A DNA stretch of 8,146 nt from Sedimenticola sp. (GCA_027023915.1 JALVUB010000136.1:1-8146); one strand, 5' to 3'; numbered from the stretch's first letter, positions 1 through 6,463 are shown. The notes: generated by a model not told the origin, from the letters alone. Made by a program: numbers and translations.

Positions 1-4
1 TAAC

Positions 5-11
5 AGAGGAG
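5..11 (+). promoter_or_regulatory. Ribosome binding site of infB
   Basis: AGAGGAG lies 7 bases before the ATG at 19 and is a good Shine-Dalgarno match. It fixes the infB start. The TAA at 1-3 just before it could be the stop codon of the preceding gene, which is nusA in most proteobacteria, but the window does not show that gene's frame. Confidence 0.85.
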
Positions 12-18
12 TAGCGGC

Positions 19-2571
19 ATGAGCGAGATCACCGTCAACCAGATGGCCGCGGATGTGGGCATTCCCGTAGAGCGGTTGCTGGAACAACTGGCCCAGGCCG
101 GGATCGAGAAACAAGGGGGTGATGATCTCATCAGCACCCAGGAGAAGCTGGCGCTGCTTAACCATCTACGTCAGCGTCACGGCAAGGAAGGAGTCTCGAA
201 AGAGGCCAAGAAACCGGCCAGGGTGACGCTCAAGCGCAAGACCACCACCACCATCAAGCAGCCGGCGGCTGGTGGGCGTGCGAAGCGGGCCGCGCGTACC
301 GCCAAAACCGTGAGTGTAGAGGTAAAGCGCAAGCGCACCTATGTGCCCGGCGCCGATAAGAGCGAGGAAGAGAAGGAACGTCTGTTGCGCGAGGCCGAGG
401 AGGCCAGGCGCAAGCTTCAGGAGCAGGAAGAGGCGCGTCGCAAGGCGGAAGAGTTGGAACGCGCTCGTCGCGAGGCCCAGGAACAGTATCTGCGCAGCAA
501 GGAAGAAGAGAAGCGGCGTCAGGAAGAGGCGCGCCGCAAGGCGGAGGAAGAGGCCCGCTTGAGGGCCGAGGCCGAGGAGGCCCAGCGTCAGCGCGACCTG
601 GAACTGGCCCGTCGCGCCCAGGAGCAGCGCAAGAGCCAGCAGGAGGCGCGCGAGCGGAAGGAGAAGGCCAAGCGGCGCGCCGAGGCGGGCCGCCGCAAGG
701 AGCTGCACGTGTCCGCCGGCAAGAGCGGCCGCCGCAAGGCGGGGCGCAAGGCCCGCCGTGAAACCGCTCCGGTGGAGACGGAGCACGGTTTCCAGAAACC
801 CACCGCGCCCGTCGTGCGGGAAGTGAAGGTGCCCGAGAGCATCACCGTTTCGGAGCTGGCCCAGCGCATGTCGGTGAAGGCATCCGAGGTGATAAAGGAA
901 CTTATGAAGATGGGCATGATGGTCACCATCAACCAGTCCCTCGACCAGGACACCGCCGCCCTGGTGGTGGAGGAGATGGGTCATAAGGTGGTGTTCGAAA
1001 AGGCCGAGGACGTGGAAGAGATGATTCTCGCCTCCATCGATCAGGAGGCCAGGGGAGAGCCCGAGCCGCGCCCGCCGGTGGTCACCATCATGGGCCACGT
1101 GGACCATGGCAAGACTTCCCTGCTCGACTACATCCGCAAGAGCCAGGTGGCCGAGGGCGAGGCCGGCGGCATCACCCAGCACATTGGTGCCTACCAGGTG
1201 CACACTGGTCATGGCGACATCACCTTTCTCGACACCCCCGGCCATGCCGCTTTTTCCGCCATGCGCGCCCGTGGCGCCAAGGTGACCGACGTCATCATTC
1301 TGGTGGTGGCGGCCGATGACGGTGTCATGCCGCAGACCAAGGAGGCGATTCAGCACGCCAAGGCGGCGGAAGTGCCGCTGGTGGTGGCGGTGAACAAAAT
1401 CGACAAGCCCGATGCCCAGCCCGACCGGGTGATGCAGGAGCTGGTGGCCGAGGAGGTGGTGCCCGAGGAATGGGGTGGCGACACCCAGTTCATCAAGGTT
1501 TCCGCCAAAACGGGCGAAGGCATCGACGAGCTGCTGGACGCCATTCTGTTGCAGTCAGAGATTCTTGAGCTGAAAGCGCCCAAGACCGGTCCCGCCCAGG
1601 GGGCCATTATCGAATCCAGCCTTGAGAAGGGGCGCGGTCCCGTGGCCACGGTGCTGGTGCAGTCCGGCACCCTCAAGCGGGGCGACGTGGTGGTGGCCGG
1701 CGCCGAGTACGGCAAGGTGCGCGCCATGTTCGACGAGAACGGCAAGTCGGTGAAGGAAGCGGGCCCCTCCACGCCGGTGCAGGTGCTCGGGCTTTCCGGC
1801 ACCCCGGCGGCGGGCGACGAGCTGGTGGCCCTGCCCAACGAGAAGAAGGCGCGCGAAGTGGCCGAGATGCGCCGCGAGCAGATGCGCCAGAAGCGCCTTT
1901 CGGAGCAGAAGGCGGCCAAGCTGGACCAGCTCTTCTCGCGCATGGGCGAGGGCGAGGTGGCCTATGTCAACCTTATCATCAAGGCAGACGTGCAGGGTTC
2001 GGTGGAAGCGCTCAAGGAGGCGCTGCAGAAGATCGAGACCGACGAGGCCAAGGTGCGCATCGTCGCCGCCAACGTGGGCGGCATCAACGAGTCGGACGCC
2101 AACATGGCGGTCACCTCCGACGCCGTCATCATCGGCTTCAACGTGCGCGCCGACGCCGCCGCCCGCAAGGTGATCGAGGAACACGGCCTCGACCTGCGCT
2201 ACTACAGCATCATCTACGAGGTGATCGACGACGTGAAGCAGGCGGTGGCCGGTCTGCTCTCGCCCGAGGTGCGGGAAGAGATAATCGGCCTGGCGGAGGT
2301 GCGCGAGGTGTTCCGTTCCTCCAAGTTTGGCGCCGTGGCCGGCTGCATGGTGGTGGATGGCGTGGTCAAGCGCAACAACCCCATCCGCGTGCTGCGCGAC
2401 AACGTGGTGATCTTCGAGGGCGAGCTGGAATCCCTGCGCCGTCACAAGGATGACGTCACCGAGGTGAAGGCGGGCACCGAGTGCGGCATCGCGGTGAAGG
2501 GCTACAACGACATCAAGCCCGGGGATCAGATTGAGGTGTACGAGCGCACCGAGGTTCAGCGGGAGCTGTAA
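19..2571 (+). CDS. infB: Translation initiation factor IF2
   Basis: IF2 is the cytoplasmic GTPase that places fMet-tRNA on the 30S subunit and promotes 50S joining. The protein has 850 residues (E. coli IF2 has 890). An IF2_N domain covers about 1-52, followed by a short basic IF2-associated segment (about 65-110). A highly charged Lys/Arg/Glu helix-forming linker spans about 115-228, and a second IF2_N-like domain about 270-326. The G domain shows every signature: GHVDHGKT at 359-366 (G1), GGITQHIG at 383-390 (switch I), DTPGH at 405-409 (G3), NKID at 459-462 (G4) and SAK at 495-497 (G5). The C-terminal beta-barrel and fMet-tRNA-binding domains follow and are complete. The ATG at 19 has a strong ribosome binding site and gives the usual gammaproteobacterial N-terminus. 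rbfA begins 7 bases after the stop, so the two are surely co-transcribed. The sequence shows no frame disruption. Confidence 0.98.
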   Translation: MSEITVNQMAADVGIPVERLLEQLAQAGIEKQGGDDLISTQEKLALLNHLRQRHGKEGVSKEAKKPARVTLKRKTTTTIKQPAAGGRAKRAARTAKTVSVEVKRKRTYVPGADKSEEEKERLLREAEEARRKLQEQEEARRKAEELERARREAQEQYLRSKEEEKRRQEEARRKAEEEARLRAEAEEAQRQRDLELARRAQEQRKSQQEARERKEKAKRRAEAGRRKELHVSAGKSGRRKAGRKARRETAPVETEHGFQKPTAPVVREVKVPESITVSELAQRMSVKASEVIKELMKMGMMVTINQSLDQDTAALVVEEMGHKVVFEKAEDVEEMILASIDQEARGEPEPRPPVVTIMGHVDHGKTSLLDYIRKSQVAEGEAGGITQHIGAYQVHTGHGDITFLDTPGHAAFSAMRARGAKVTDVIILVVAADDGVMPQTKEAIQHAKAAEVPLVVAVNKIDKPDAQPDRVMQELVAEEVVPEEWGGDTQFIKVSAKTGEGIDELLDAILLQSEILELKAPKTGPAQGAIIESSLEKGRGPVATVLVQSGTLKRGDVVVAGAEYGKVRAMFDENGKSVKEAGPSTPVQVLGLSGTPAAGDELVALPNEKKAREVAEMRREQMRQKRLSEQKAAKLDQLFSRMGEGEVAYVNLIIKADVQGSVEALKEALQKIETDEAKVRIVAANVGGINESDANMAVTSDAVIIGFNVRADAAARKVIEEHGLDLRYYSIIYEVIDDVKQAVAGLLSPEVREEIIGLAEVREVFRSSKFGAVAGCMVVDGVVKRNNPIRVLRDNVVIFEGELESLRRHKDDVTEVKAGTECGIAVKGYNDIKPGDQIEVYERTEVQREL
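424..549 (+). repeat. Imperfect 96-base-period coding repeat in the IF2 linker
   Basis: A block of about 30 bases at 424-453 recurs almost unchanged at 520-549, a period of 96 bases or 32 codons. Both copies encode QEEARRKAEE (IF2 residues 136-145 and 168-177). They sit in a long run of alternating acidic and basic residues with almost no hydrophobic positions, which suggests a charged single helix rather than a packed coiled coil. The spacer between the copies is also charged but more diverged. Confidence 0.7.
697..711 (+). promoter_or_regulatory. Possible internal start for a shorter IF2
   Basis: AAGGAG at 697-702 is followed after 6 bases by an in-frame GTG at 709 (codon 231). Initiation here would give a protein of about 620 residues lacking the first IF2_N domain and the charged linker, but keeping the second IF2_N-like domain and the G domain. 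E. coli infB is known to make short forms from internal starts, including a GTG. There is no in-frame ATG between codons 9 and 284, so a short form here would need a non-ATG start. AAG-GAG is also a frequent Lys-Glu codon pair in this region, so the match may be chance. Confidence 0.3.
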
Positions 2572-2578
2572 GCCGGAA

Positions 2579-2950
2579 ATGAAAGAGTTCAACCGTGCCG
2601 ACCGGCTCGGCGCCCAGATGCAGCGCGAACTGGCGCTGCTGCTGCGGAATGCCAGGGATCACCGCCTGGCCGGGGTCACAGTGCAGGAGGTGCGGGTGAC
2701 CCGCGACCTTTCCCACGCCAAGGTCTATTTCACCTTGCTCGATCCCGAAGGGGCGGAGAGTTTCCAGGAAATCTTGGCGAGGGCCGCCGGTTTTTTGCGG
2801 CGGCAGCTTGGTCAGGTGCTCAAGGTGCGCAACGTTCCGGAACTCCATTTTATCTATGACCGCTCCATCGAGGAGGGGCAGCGCCTTTCGGCGCTCATCG
2901 AGCAGGCGGTGGCGGCCGACCGCAAGGAGGAGAGGGATGGCGAGGCGTAG
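2579..2950 (+). CDS. rbfA: 30S ribosome-binding factor RbfA
   Basis: RbfA is a small KH-fold protein that binds immature 30S subunits and helps 16S rRNA 5'-end maturation, especially in the cold. The protein has 123 residues (E. coli RbfA has 133). Recognisable family segments are the N-terminal helix with RLGAQMQREL (9-18), the strand region VTRDLSHAKVYFTL (40-53), the ARAAGFLRRQLG helix-turn (67-78), which corresponds to the Ala-kink of the type II KH fold, and VPELHFIYDRSIEEG (86-100). The C-terminal tail is short and charged. The ATG at 2579 was chosen because it gives the family N-terminus; the frame extends further upstream only inside infB. Its own ribosome binding site is weak (GGGAG at 2561-2565 is rather distant), so translation is probably coupled to infB termination 7 bases upstream. 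The 3' end overlaps truB by 14 bases. Confidence 0.96.
   Translation: MKEFNRADRLGAQMQRELALLLRNARDHRLAGVTVQEVRVTRDLSHAKVYFTLLDPEGAESFQEILARAAGFLRRQLGQVLKVRNVPELHFIYDRSIEEGQRLSALIEQAVAADRKEERDGEA
2924..2930 (+). promoter_or_regulatory. Ribosome binding site of truB, inside rbfA
   Basis: AAGGAGG is a near-perfect anti-16S match located 6 bases before the ATG at 2937. It lies within the last codons of rbfA. It selects this ATG over the upstream in-frame ATG at 2808, which would add 43 non-homologous residues. Confidence 0.88.
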
Positions 2951-3860
2951 GCGCAGGCACCAGGGGCGTGACATCAGCGGCATTCTGCTGCTGGACAAGC
3001 CCGAAGGCATCACCTCCAATGCCGCTTTGCAGGAGGTCAAAAGGCTGTTTCGTGCCCGCAAGGCGGGACATACCGGCAGCCTCGACCCTTTGGCCACGGG
3101 CTTGTTGCCTATCTGCCTGGGTGGCGCCACCCGCATCTCAGCTTTCCTGCTGGACGCCGACAAGGAGTATCTGGTGCGGGTGAAACTGGGCGAGGTTACC
3201 ACCACCGCCGACGCCGAAGGGGAGGTGATCGAGAGTCACCCGGCGGATCATCTCACCCGGGAGGCGCTGGAAGCGGTGCTGCCCCGTTTCCAGGGCGAGA
3301 TCGAACAGCTTCCGCCCATGTATTCGGCGGTGAAGCACAATGGCGAGCGGCTCTACAAGCTGGCCCGCGAAGGGATTGAGGTGGAACGCCAGCCGCGCGT
3401 CATCACCATTCATGAGCTGGAACTCCTTTCCTTCGACAATCCAGAGTTCGAAATCCGCGTTCACTGCTCAAAGGGCACCTATGTTCGCACCCTGGCCGAG
3501 GACATCGGTAAGGCGCTGGGCGTGGGCGCCCATGTGGTGGGTCTGAGGCGCACCCGCGTCGGTCCCTACGGCGAAGAGGGCATGGTGACGCTGGAGACAT
3601 TGGAGAAGAAGCGGGAAGGGGAAGGGCTTGCCGGGCTGGATGCCTTGCTGCTGCCCATCGATACCGGACTGGCGCAATGGCCCGAGGTGCGGCTAGGGCC
3701 CGACCTGACTTTCTATCTCAGACAGGGACAGCCGGTGCTGGTGCCCAAGGCCCCCATCGAGGGGTGGGTGCGCATCTACGATGTCGATGGCCAGTTCATC
3801 GGCGTGGGCGAGATCGATGATGACGGCCGGGTGGCGCCCCGACGCCTTCTGGCAAAATAA
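2937..3860 (+). CDS. truB: tRNA pseudouridine(55) synthase TruB
   Basis: TruB converts U55 in the T-psi-C loop of elongator tRNAs to pseudouridine and also acts as a tRNA folding chaperone. The protein has 307 residues (E. coli TruB has 314). The catalytic motif GHTGSLDPLATG spans 44-55, with Asp50 as the expected nucleophile. LLLDKPEG (17-24) and MYSAVKHNGERLY (128-140) are further conserved active-site segments, the latter with the conserved Tyr129. HCSKGTYVRTLAEDIG (176-191) and the GAHVVGLRRTRVGPY region (197-211) complete the synthase domain. The C-terminal part (about 245-307), ending in GEIDDDGRVAPRRL, matches the TruB C-terminal PUA-like domain. The basic N-terminus MARRRRRHQGRD resembles that of E. 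coli TruB. Translation starts inside rbfA with a strong Shine-Dalgarno sequence, so the two are co-expressed. An inverted repeat and a terminator-like hairpin follow directly. Confidence 0.97.
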   Translation: MARRRRRHQGRDISGILLLDKPEGITSNAALQEVKRLFRARKAGHTGSLDPLATGLLPICLGGATRISAFLLDADKEYLVRVKLGEVTTTADAEGEVIESHPADHLTREALEAVLPRFQGEIEQLPPMYSAVKHNGERLYKLAREGIEVERQPRVITIHELELLSFDNPEFEIRVHCSKGTYVRTLAEDIGKALGVGAHVVGLRRTRVGPYGEEGMVTLETLEKKREGEGLAGLDALLLPIDTGLAQWPEVRLGPDLTFYLRQGQPVLVPKAPIEGWVRIYDVDGQFIGVGEIDDDGRVAPRRLLAK

Positions 3861-3878
3861 GAGCGGATATAGGATAAT
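3849..3878 (+). promoter_or_regulatory. Candidate sigma-70-type promoter for rpsO-pnp
   Basis: CTGGCA (3849-3854, 4/6 to TTGACA) and GATAAT (3873-3878, 5/6 to TATAAT) are separated by 18 bases and overlap the end of truB. This is the best -35/-10 pair I can find in the truB-rpsO gap. Transcription would begin near 3883-3888 and leave a leader of roughly 105-110 bases before rpsO. An rpsO promoter in this gap is known in E. coli; this particular assignment is inference. Confidence 0.35.
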
Positions 3879-3882
3879 CCGC
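3863..3882 (+). repeat. Inverted repeat just after truB
   Basis: GCGGAT (3863-3868) pairs perfectly with ATCCGC (3877-3882) around an 8-base loop, beginning 3 bases after the truB stop. The right half overlaps the GATAAT box at 3873-3878. It lacks a following T run, so it is not a terminator by itself. It could be a 3'-end stabilising hairpin of the infB-truB mRNA, an operator over the rpsO promoter, or chance. Confidence 0.5.
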
Positions 3883-3890
3883 ACCCCGAC

Positions 3891-3912
3891 GGCCGGCCAC
3901 TCCGGCCTTTTT
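3891..3912 (+). terminator. Probable intrinsic terminator after truB
   Basis: A 6-bp all-GC stem, GGCCGG (3891-3896) with CCGGCC (3902-3907), encloses the 5-base loop CCACT and runs straight into TTTTT (3908-3912). The arrangement fits a Rho-independent terminator for the infB-rbfA-truB transcript. If the promoter at 3849-3878 is real, the same hairpin would lie at the very 5' end of the rpsO-pnp mRNA, where it could protect it from 5'-end-dependent decay. The short stem suggests termination may be partial. Confidence 0.7.
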
Positions 3913-3992
3913 CCGTTGCGCCGGTGCTGTCTGAGCTCATTGTCGGATGGCGCCACGAGGCGAAAACCTTCTTTAATTAAAGGAGAAACATC
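3913..3992 (+). promoter_or_regulatory. Structured rpsO leader, possible S15 autoregulatory region
   Basis: The rpsO leader contains two pairings. GCGCC (3918-3922) can pair with GGCGC (3949-3953). CTTCTTT (3968-3974) can pair with AAAGGAG (3979-3985) around an AATT loop, giving a 7-bp stem with one G-U pair; its core CTTTAATTAAAG (3971-3982) is a perfect palindrome. The second hairpin buries the rpsO Shine-Dalgarno sequence. S15 represses its own translation through structured leaders in several bacteria, including E. coli. That this leader does the same is inference. Confidence 0.45.
3980..3985 (+). promoter_or_regulatory. Ribosome binding site of rpsO
   Basis: AAGGAG lies 7 bases before the ATG at 3993 and 13 before a second in-frame ATG at 3999. 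Spacing favours the first ATG. The site is the 3' arm of the hairpin at 3968-3985. Confidence 0.85.
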
Positions 3993-4262
3993 ATGGCAAT
4001 GAGCGCAGAGATCAAAAAGCAGATCATCGAAGAGTACGGCAAGGGGCCCAACGACACCGGCTCCACCGAGGTGCAGGTGGCCCTGCTCACTTGGCGCATC
4101 AACGATCTGACGGAACATTTCAAACAGCACAAAAAAGACCACCATTCACGCCGGGGCCTGATCCGCATGGTCAACTCCCGTCGCAAGCTCCTGGACTACC
4201 TCAAGCGGAAGGATCTGGAACGCTACCGCGAACTTATCAAGCGACTCGGCCTGCGCCGTTGA
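3993..4262 (+). CDS. rpsO: 30S ribosomal protein S15
   Basis: S15 binds the central domain of 16S rRNA early in 30S assembly and later forms an intersubunit bridge. At 89 residues it equals the E. coli protein. The hallmark segments are present: NDTGSTEVQVALLT (20-33), HKKDHHSRRGLIRMV (46-60), RRKLLDYLKRKD (63-74) and the C-terminal LIKRLGLRR. The His/Lys/Arg cluster at 46-54 contains the rRNA contacts known for the family. The ATG at 3993 is used because of Shine-Dalgarno spacing; starting at 3999 would remove only two residues. pnp follows after 28 bases with no terminator between, so the pair forms one transcription unit. Regulation is probably through the leader hairpin that covers the ribosome binding site. 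Confidence 0.98.
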   Translation: MAMSAEIKKQIIEEYGKGPNDTGSTEVQVALLTWRINDLTEHFKQHKKDHHSRRGLIRMVNSRRKLLDYLKRKDLERYRELIKRLGLRR

Positions 4263-4290
4263 TTTCTCAAACTGACAGCGGGAATTTCAA

Positions 4291-6384
4291 GTGACAGCAA
4301 TCAAGAAAGAATTTCAGTACGGCGATCACAAGGTGACGCTGGAGACGGGCGAGATCGCCCGCCAGGCCGACGGCGCCGTGATGGTCAACATGGGTGACAC
4401 CGTGGTGCTATGTACCGTGGTGGGTTCCAAGGAGGCGATCGAGGGGCGGGACTTCTTCCCTCTCACCGTGGACTACCAGGAGAAGACCTACGCCGCCGGC
4501 AAGATTCCCGGCGGTTTTTTCCGTCGTGAGGGGCGCCCATCCGAGAAGGAGATCCTCACCGCCCGTCTCATCGACCGGCCCATCCGTCCGCTCTTTCCCA
4601 AGGGGTTCACCAACGAGGTGCAGGTGATCTGCACCGTCATGTCCCACAACCCCTACGTCGATCCCGAGATTCCCTCCCTCATCGGCACCTCCGCGGCGCT
4701 GGCCATCTCCGGTCTGCCTTTCCAGGGGCCCATCGCCGCCGCCCGCGTGGGTTACAAGAATGGCGAGTATCTCCTCAACCCGCCGGGTACCGGCCTGAGT
4801 GATATCACCGATCTCGATCTGGTGGTGGCGGGCACCGAAGAGGCTGTGCTCATGGTCGAGTCGGAAGCGCGCGAATTGCCCGAGGATGTGATGCTGGGCG
4901 CGGTGCTCTTCGGCCACGAGCAGATGCAGGTGGCTATCCAGGCCATCAAGGAGCTGGCCGCGGAGGTGGGCAAGGAACCCTGGCCATTCGAGCCTCCCGT
5001 TGAGGACGAAGCGCTCGCCGCCAAGGTGGCGGAAGCGGTGGAGGCCGAGGTGACCGAGGCCTATAAGATTGCCGACAAGCTGGAACGCTATGGCCGTCTG
5101 GACGAGATCAAGGCTGGCCTGGTGGAGAAGCTCTGTGCCGGTGACGAGCCGCAATGGAGCGAGGACGAGGTAAAAGGCGCTTTCGAGAAACTCAAGAAGC
5201 GCATCGTTCGCGGCCGCATCCTGGCGGGCGAGCCGCGCATCGATGGCCGCGACACCAAGACGGTGCGTCCCATAACCATCAAGACCGGCGTGCTGCCGCG
5301 TACCCATGGCTCCGCTCTCTTCACCCGGGGCGAGACCCAGGCGCTGGTGGTCACCACTCTCGGCACCGAGCGCGACGCCCAGATCGTCGATGCCCTGGAC
5401 CGCTCCTACCGCGAGCCCTTCATGCTCCACTACAACTTCCCGCCCTTCTGCGTGGGCGAGACGGGCCGGGTGGGCAGCCCCAAGCGGCGCGAGATCGGCC
5501 ACGGCCGGCTGGCCAAGCGGGGCGTGCTGGCGGTGATGCCCAGCCCGGAGGAGTTTCCCTACTCCATCCGCGTGGTCTCCGAAATCACCGAGTCCAACGG
5601 TTCTTCCTCCATGGCCTCGGTCTGCGGCACCAGCCTCTCGCTGATGGATGCCGGCGTGCCCATCAAGGCACCGGTGGCCGGTGTGGCCATGGGGCTTATC
5701 AAGGAGGGCGACCAGTTCGCGGTGCTCACCGACATCCTGGGTGACGAGGATCATCTGGGCGACATGGACTTCAAGGTGGCCGGCACCGAGAAGGGGGTCA
5801 ACGCCCTGCAGATGGATATCAAGATCAACGGCATCACCCGCGAGATCATGCAGATCGCGCTGGATCAGGCCAGGGAAGGGCGGATGCACATCCTCGGCGA
5901 GATGAACAAGGCCATCTCCGCCCCGCGCGAGGAGATGTCGGAGCACGCGCCGCGCATCATCTCCTTCCGCATCCACCCCGACAAGATCCGCGATGTCATC
6001 GGCAAGGGCGGCGCCACCATCCGCAGTATCACCGAGGAGACCGGCGCCACCATCGACCTGGACGACAGCGGCCTGGTGAAGATCTTCTCCGTGGACAAGG
6101 CCGCCGGCGAGCTGGCGCGCAAGCGGGTGGAGCTTATCACCGCCGATGTGGAGGTGGGCAAGGTGTACGAGGGCAAGGTGGCCAAGATCATGGACTTCGG
6201 CGCCTTCGTCAACATCCTGCCCGGCAAGGACGGCCTGGTCCACATCTCCCAGATCAGCGACGAGCGGGTCGAGAAGGTGAGCGACAAGCTCTCCGAGGGC
6301 GACATCGTCAAGGTCAAGGTGCTGGAGGTGGACAAGCAGGGCCGCATCCGGCTCAGCATGAAGGCGGTGGGCGAGGGGGAATAA
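4291..6384 (+). CDS. pnp: Polynucleotide phosphorylase (PNPase)
   Basis: PNPase is a trimeric 3'-5' exoribonuclease that degrades RNA phosphorolytically to nucleoside diphosphates; in many proteobacteria it joins the RNase E degradosome. The protein has 697 residues (E. coli has 711). The first RNase PH domain lies at about 10-145 and includes FFRREGRPSE (77-86). The all-helical domain is at about 240-320 and the second, catalytic RNase PH domain at about 325-545. Catalytic features seen are SPKRREIGHGRLAKRG (396-411), the phosphate-binding SSSMASVCG (438-446), and the metal-site Asp485 and Asp491 in ILGDEDHLGDMD. A KH domain with GKGG at 571-574 and an S1 domain (about 621-690, DFGAFV at 635-640) end the protein. 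Compared with E. coli it lacks the Ala/Pro-rich tail after S1. The start is GTG at 4291: the only upstream in-frame codons before a TGA at 4273 are not starts. The ribosome binding site is weak (GGGA at 4280-4283). Confidence 0.98.
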   Translation: MTAIKKEFQYGDHKVTLETGEIARQADGAVMVNMGDTVVLCTVVGSKEAIEGRDFFPLTVDYQEKTYAAGKIPGGFFRREGRPSEKEILTARLIDRPIRPLFPKGFTNEVQVICTVMSHNPYVDPEIPSLIGTSAALAISGLPFQGPIAAARVGYKNGEYLLNPPGTGLSDITDLDLVVAGTEEAVLMVESEARELPEDVMLGAVLFGHEQMQVAIQAIKELAAEVGKEPWPFEPPVEDEALAAKVAEAVEAEVTEAYKIADKLERYGRLDEIKAGLVEKLCAGDEPQWSEDEVKGAFEKLKKRIVRGRILAGEPRIDGRDTKTVRPITIKTGVLPRTHGSALFTRGETQALVVTTLGTERDAQIVDALDRSYREPFMLHYNFPPFCVGETGRVGSPKRREIGHGRLAKRGVLAVMPSPEEFPYSIRVVSEITESNGSSSMASVCGTSLSLMDAGVPIKAPVAGVAMGLIKEGDQFAVLTDILGDEDHLGDMDFKVAGTEKGVNALQMDIKINGITREIMQIALDQAREGRMHILGEMNKAISAPREEMSEHAPRIISFRIHPDKIRDVIGKGGATIRSITEETGATIDLDDSGLVKIFSVDKAAGELARKRVELITADVEVGKVYEGKVAKIMDFGAFVNILPGKDGLVHISQISDERVEKVSDKLSEGDIVKVKVLEVDKQGRIRLSMKAVGEGE

Positions 6385-6405
6385 TCCCGCCGCTGCCTTG
6401 TGCCA

Positions 6406-6432
6406 AAGGGGGCTTCGGCCCCCTTCTTTGTT
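6406..6432 (+). terminator. Strong intrinsic terminator after pnp
   Basis: A perfect 8-bp stem, AAGGGGGC (6406-6413) with GCCCCCTT (6418-6425), is capped by a TTCG tetraloop closed by C-G, a very stable loop. The T-rich tail TTCTTTGTT follows from 6424. It lies 21 bases after the pnp stop and should end the rpsO-pnp transcript. Confidence 0.88.
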
Positions 6433-6449
6433 GGTTGGGCCGCCTCGGT

Positions 6450-6463
6450 TATGCTCGCTGCCA
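6450..6463 (+). promoter_or_regulatory. Weak candidate -10 box just before mutL
   Basis: TATGCT (6450-6455) matches TATAAT at 4 of 6 positions and sits 7 bases before the preferred mutL ATG at 6463. A poor TTG-containing -35 (TTGTTG, 6428-6433) would be 16 bases upstream. If used, transcription would start at or next to the ATG, producing a leaderless mRNA. Support is weak and rests on position and on the absence of a Shine-Dalgarno sequence. Confidence 0.2.

Noticed and set aside
166..1356. A 396-codon minus-strand frame opposite infB
   Set aside because: Shadow of infB; composition is repetitive Leu/His/Gly and no family is recognisable. The same applies to 1555-2592 on the minus strand.
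2808..2936. Upstream ATG extending truB by 43 residues
   Set aside because: The extra Arg/Ser-rich segment is rbfA read in another frame. The strong Shine-Dalgarno sequence at 2924-2930 and homology both support ATG 2937.
3972..3977. TTTAAT as a -10 box for rpsO
   Set aside because: It matches TATAAT at 5 of 6 positions, but transcription would then start inside the Shine-Dalgarno sequence, and there is no -35 at a suitable distance. It is better explained as the loop side of the leader hairpin.
4273..4298. Direct repeat TGACAGC at 4273-4279 and 4292-4298 flanking the pnp ribosome binding site
   Set aside because: Only 7 bases, two copies, one within coding sequence; easily chance and with no associated structure.
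5154..5744. A 196-codon plus-strand frame inside pnp
   Set aside because: It is an out-of-frame reading of the catalytic PNPase domain, has no start signal of its own, and its Arg/Gly/His-rich product resembles no protein family.
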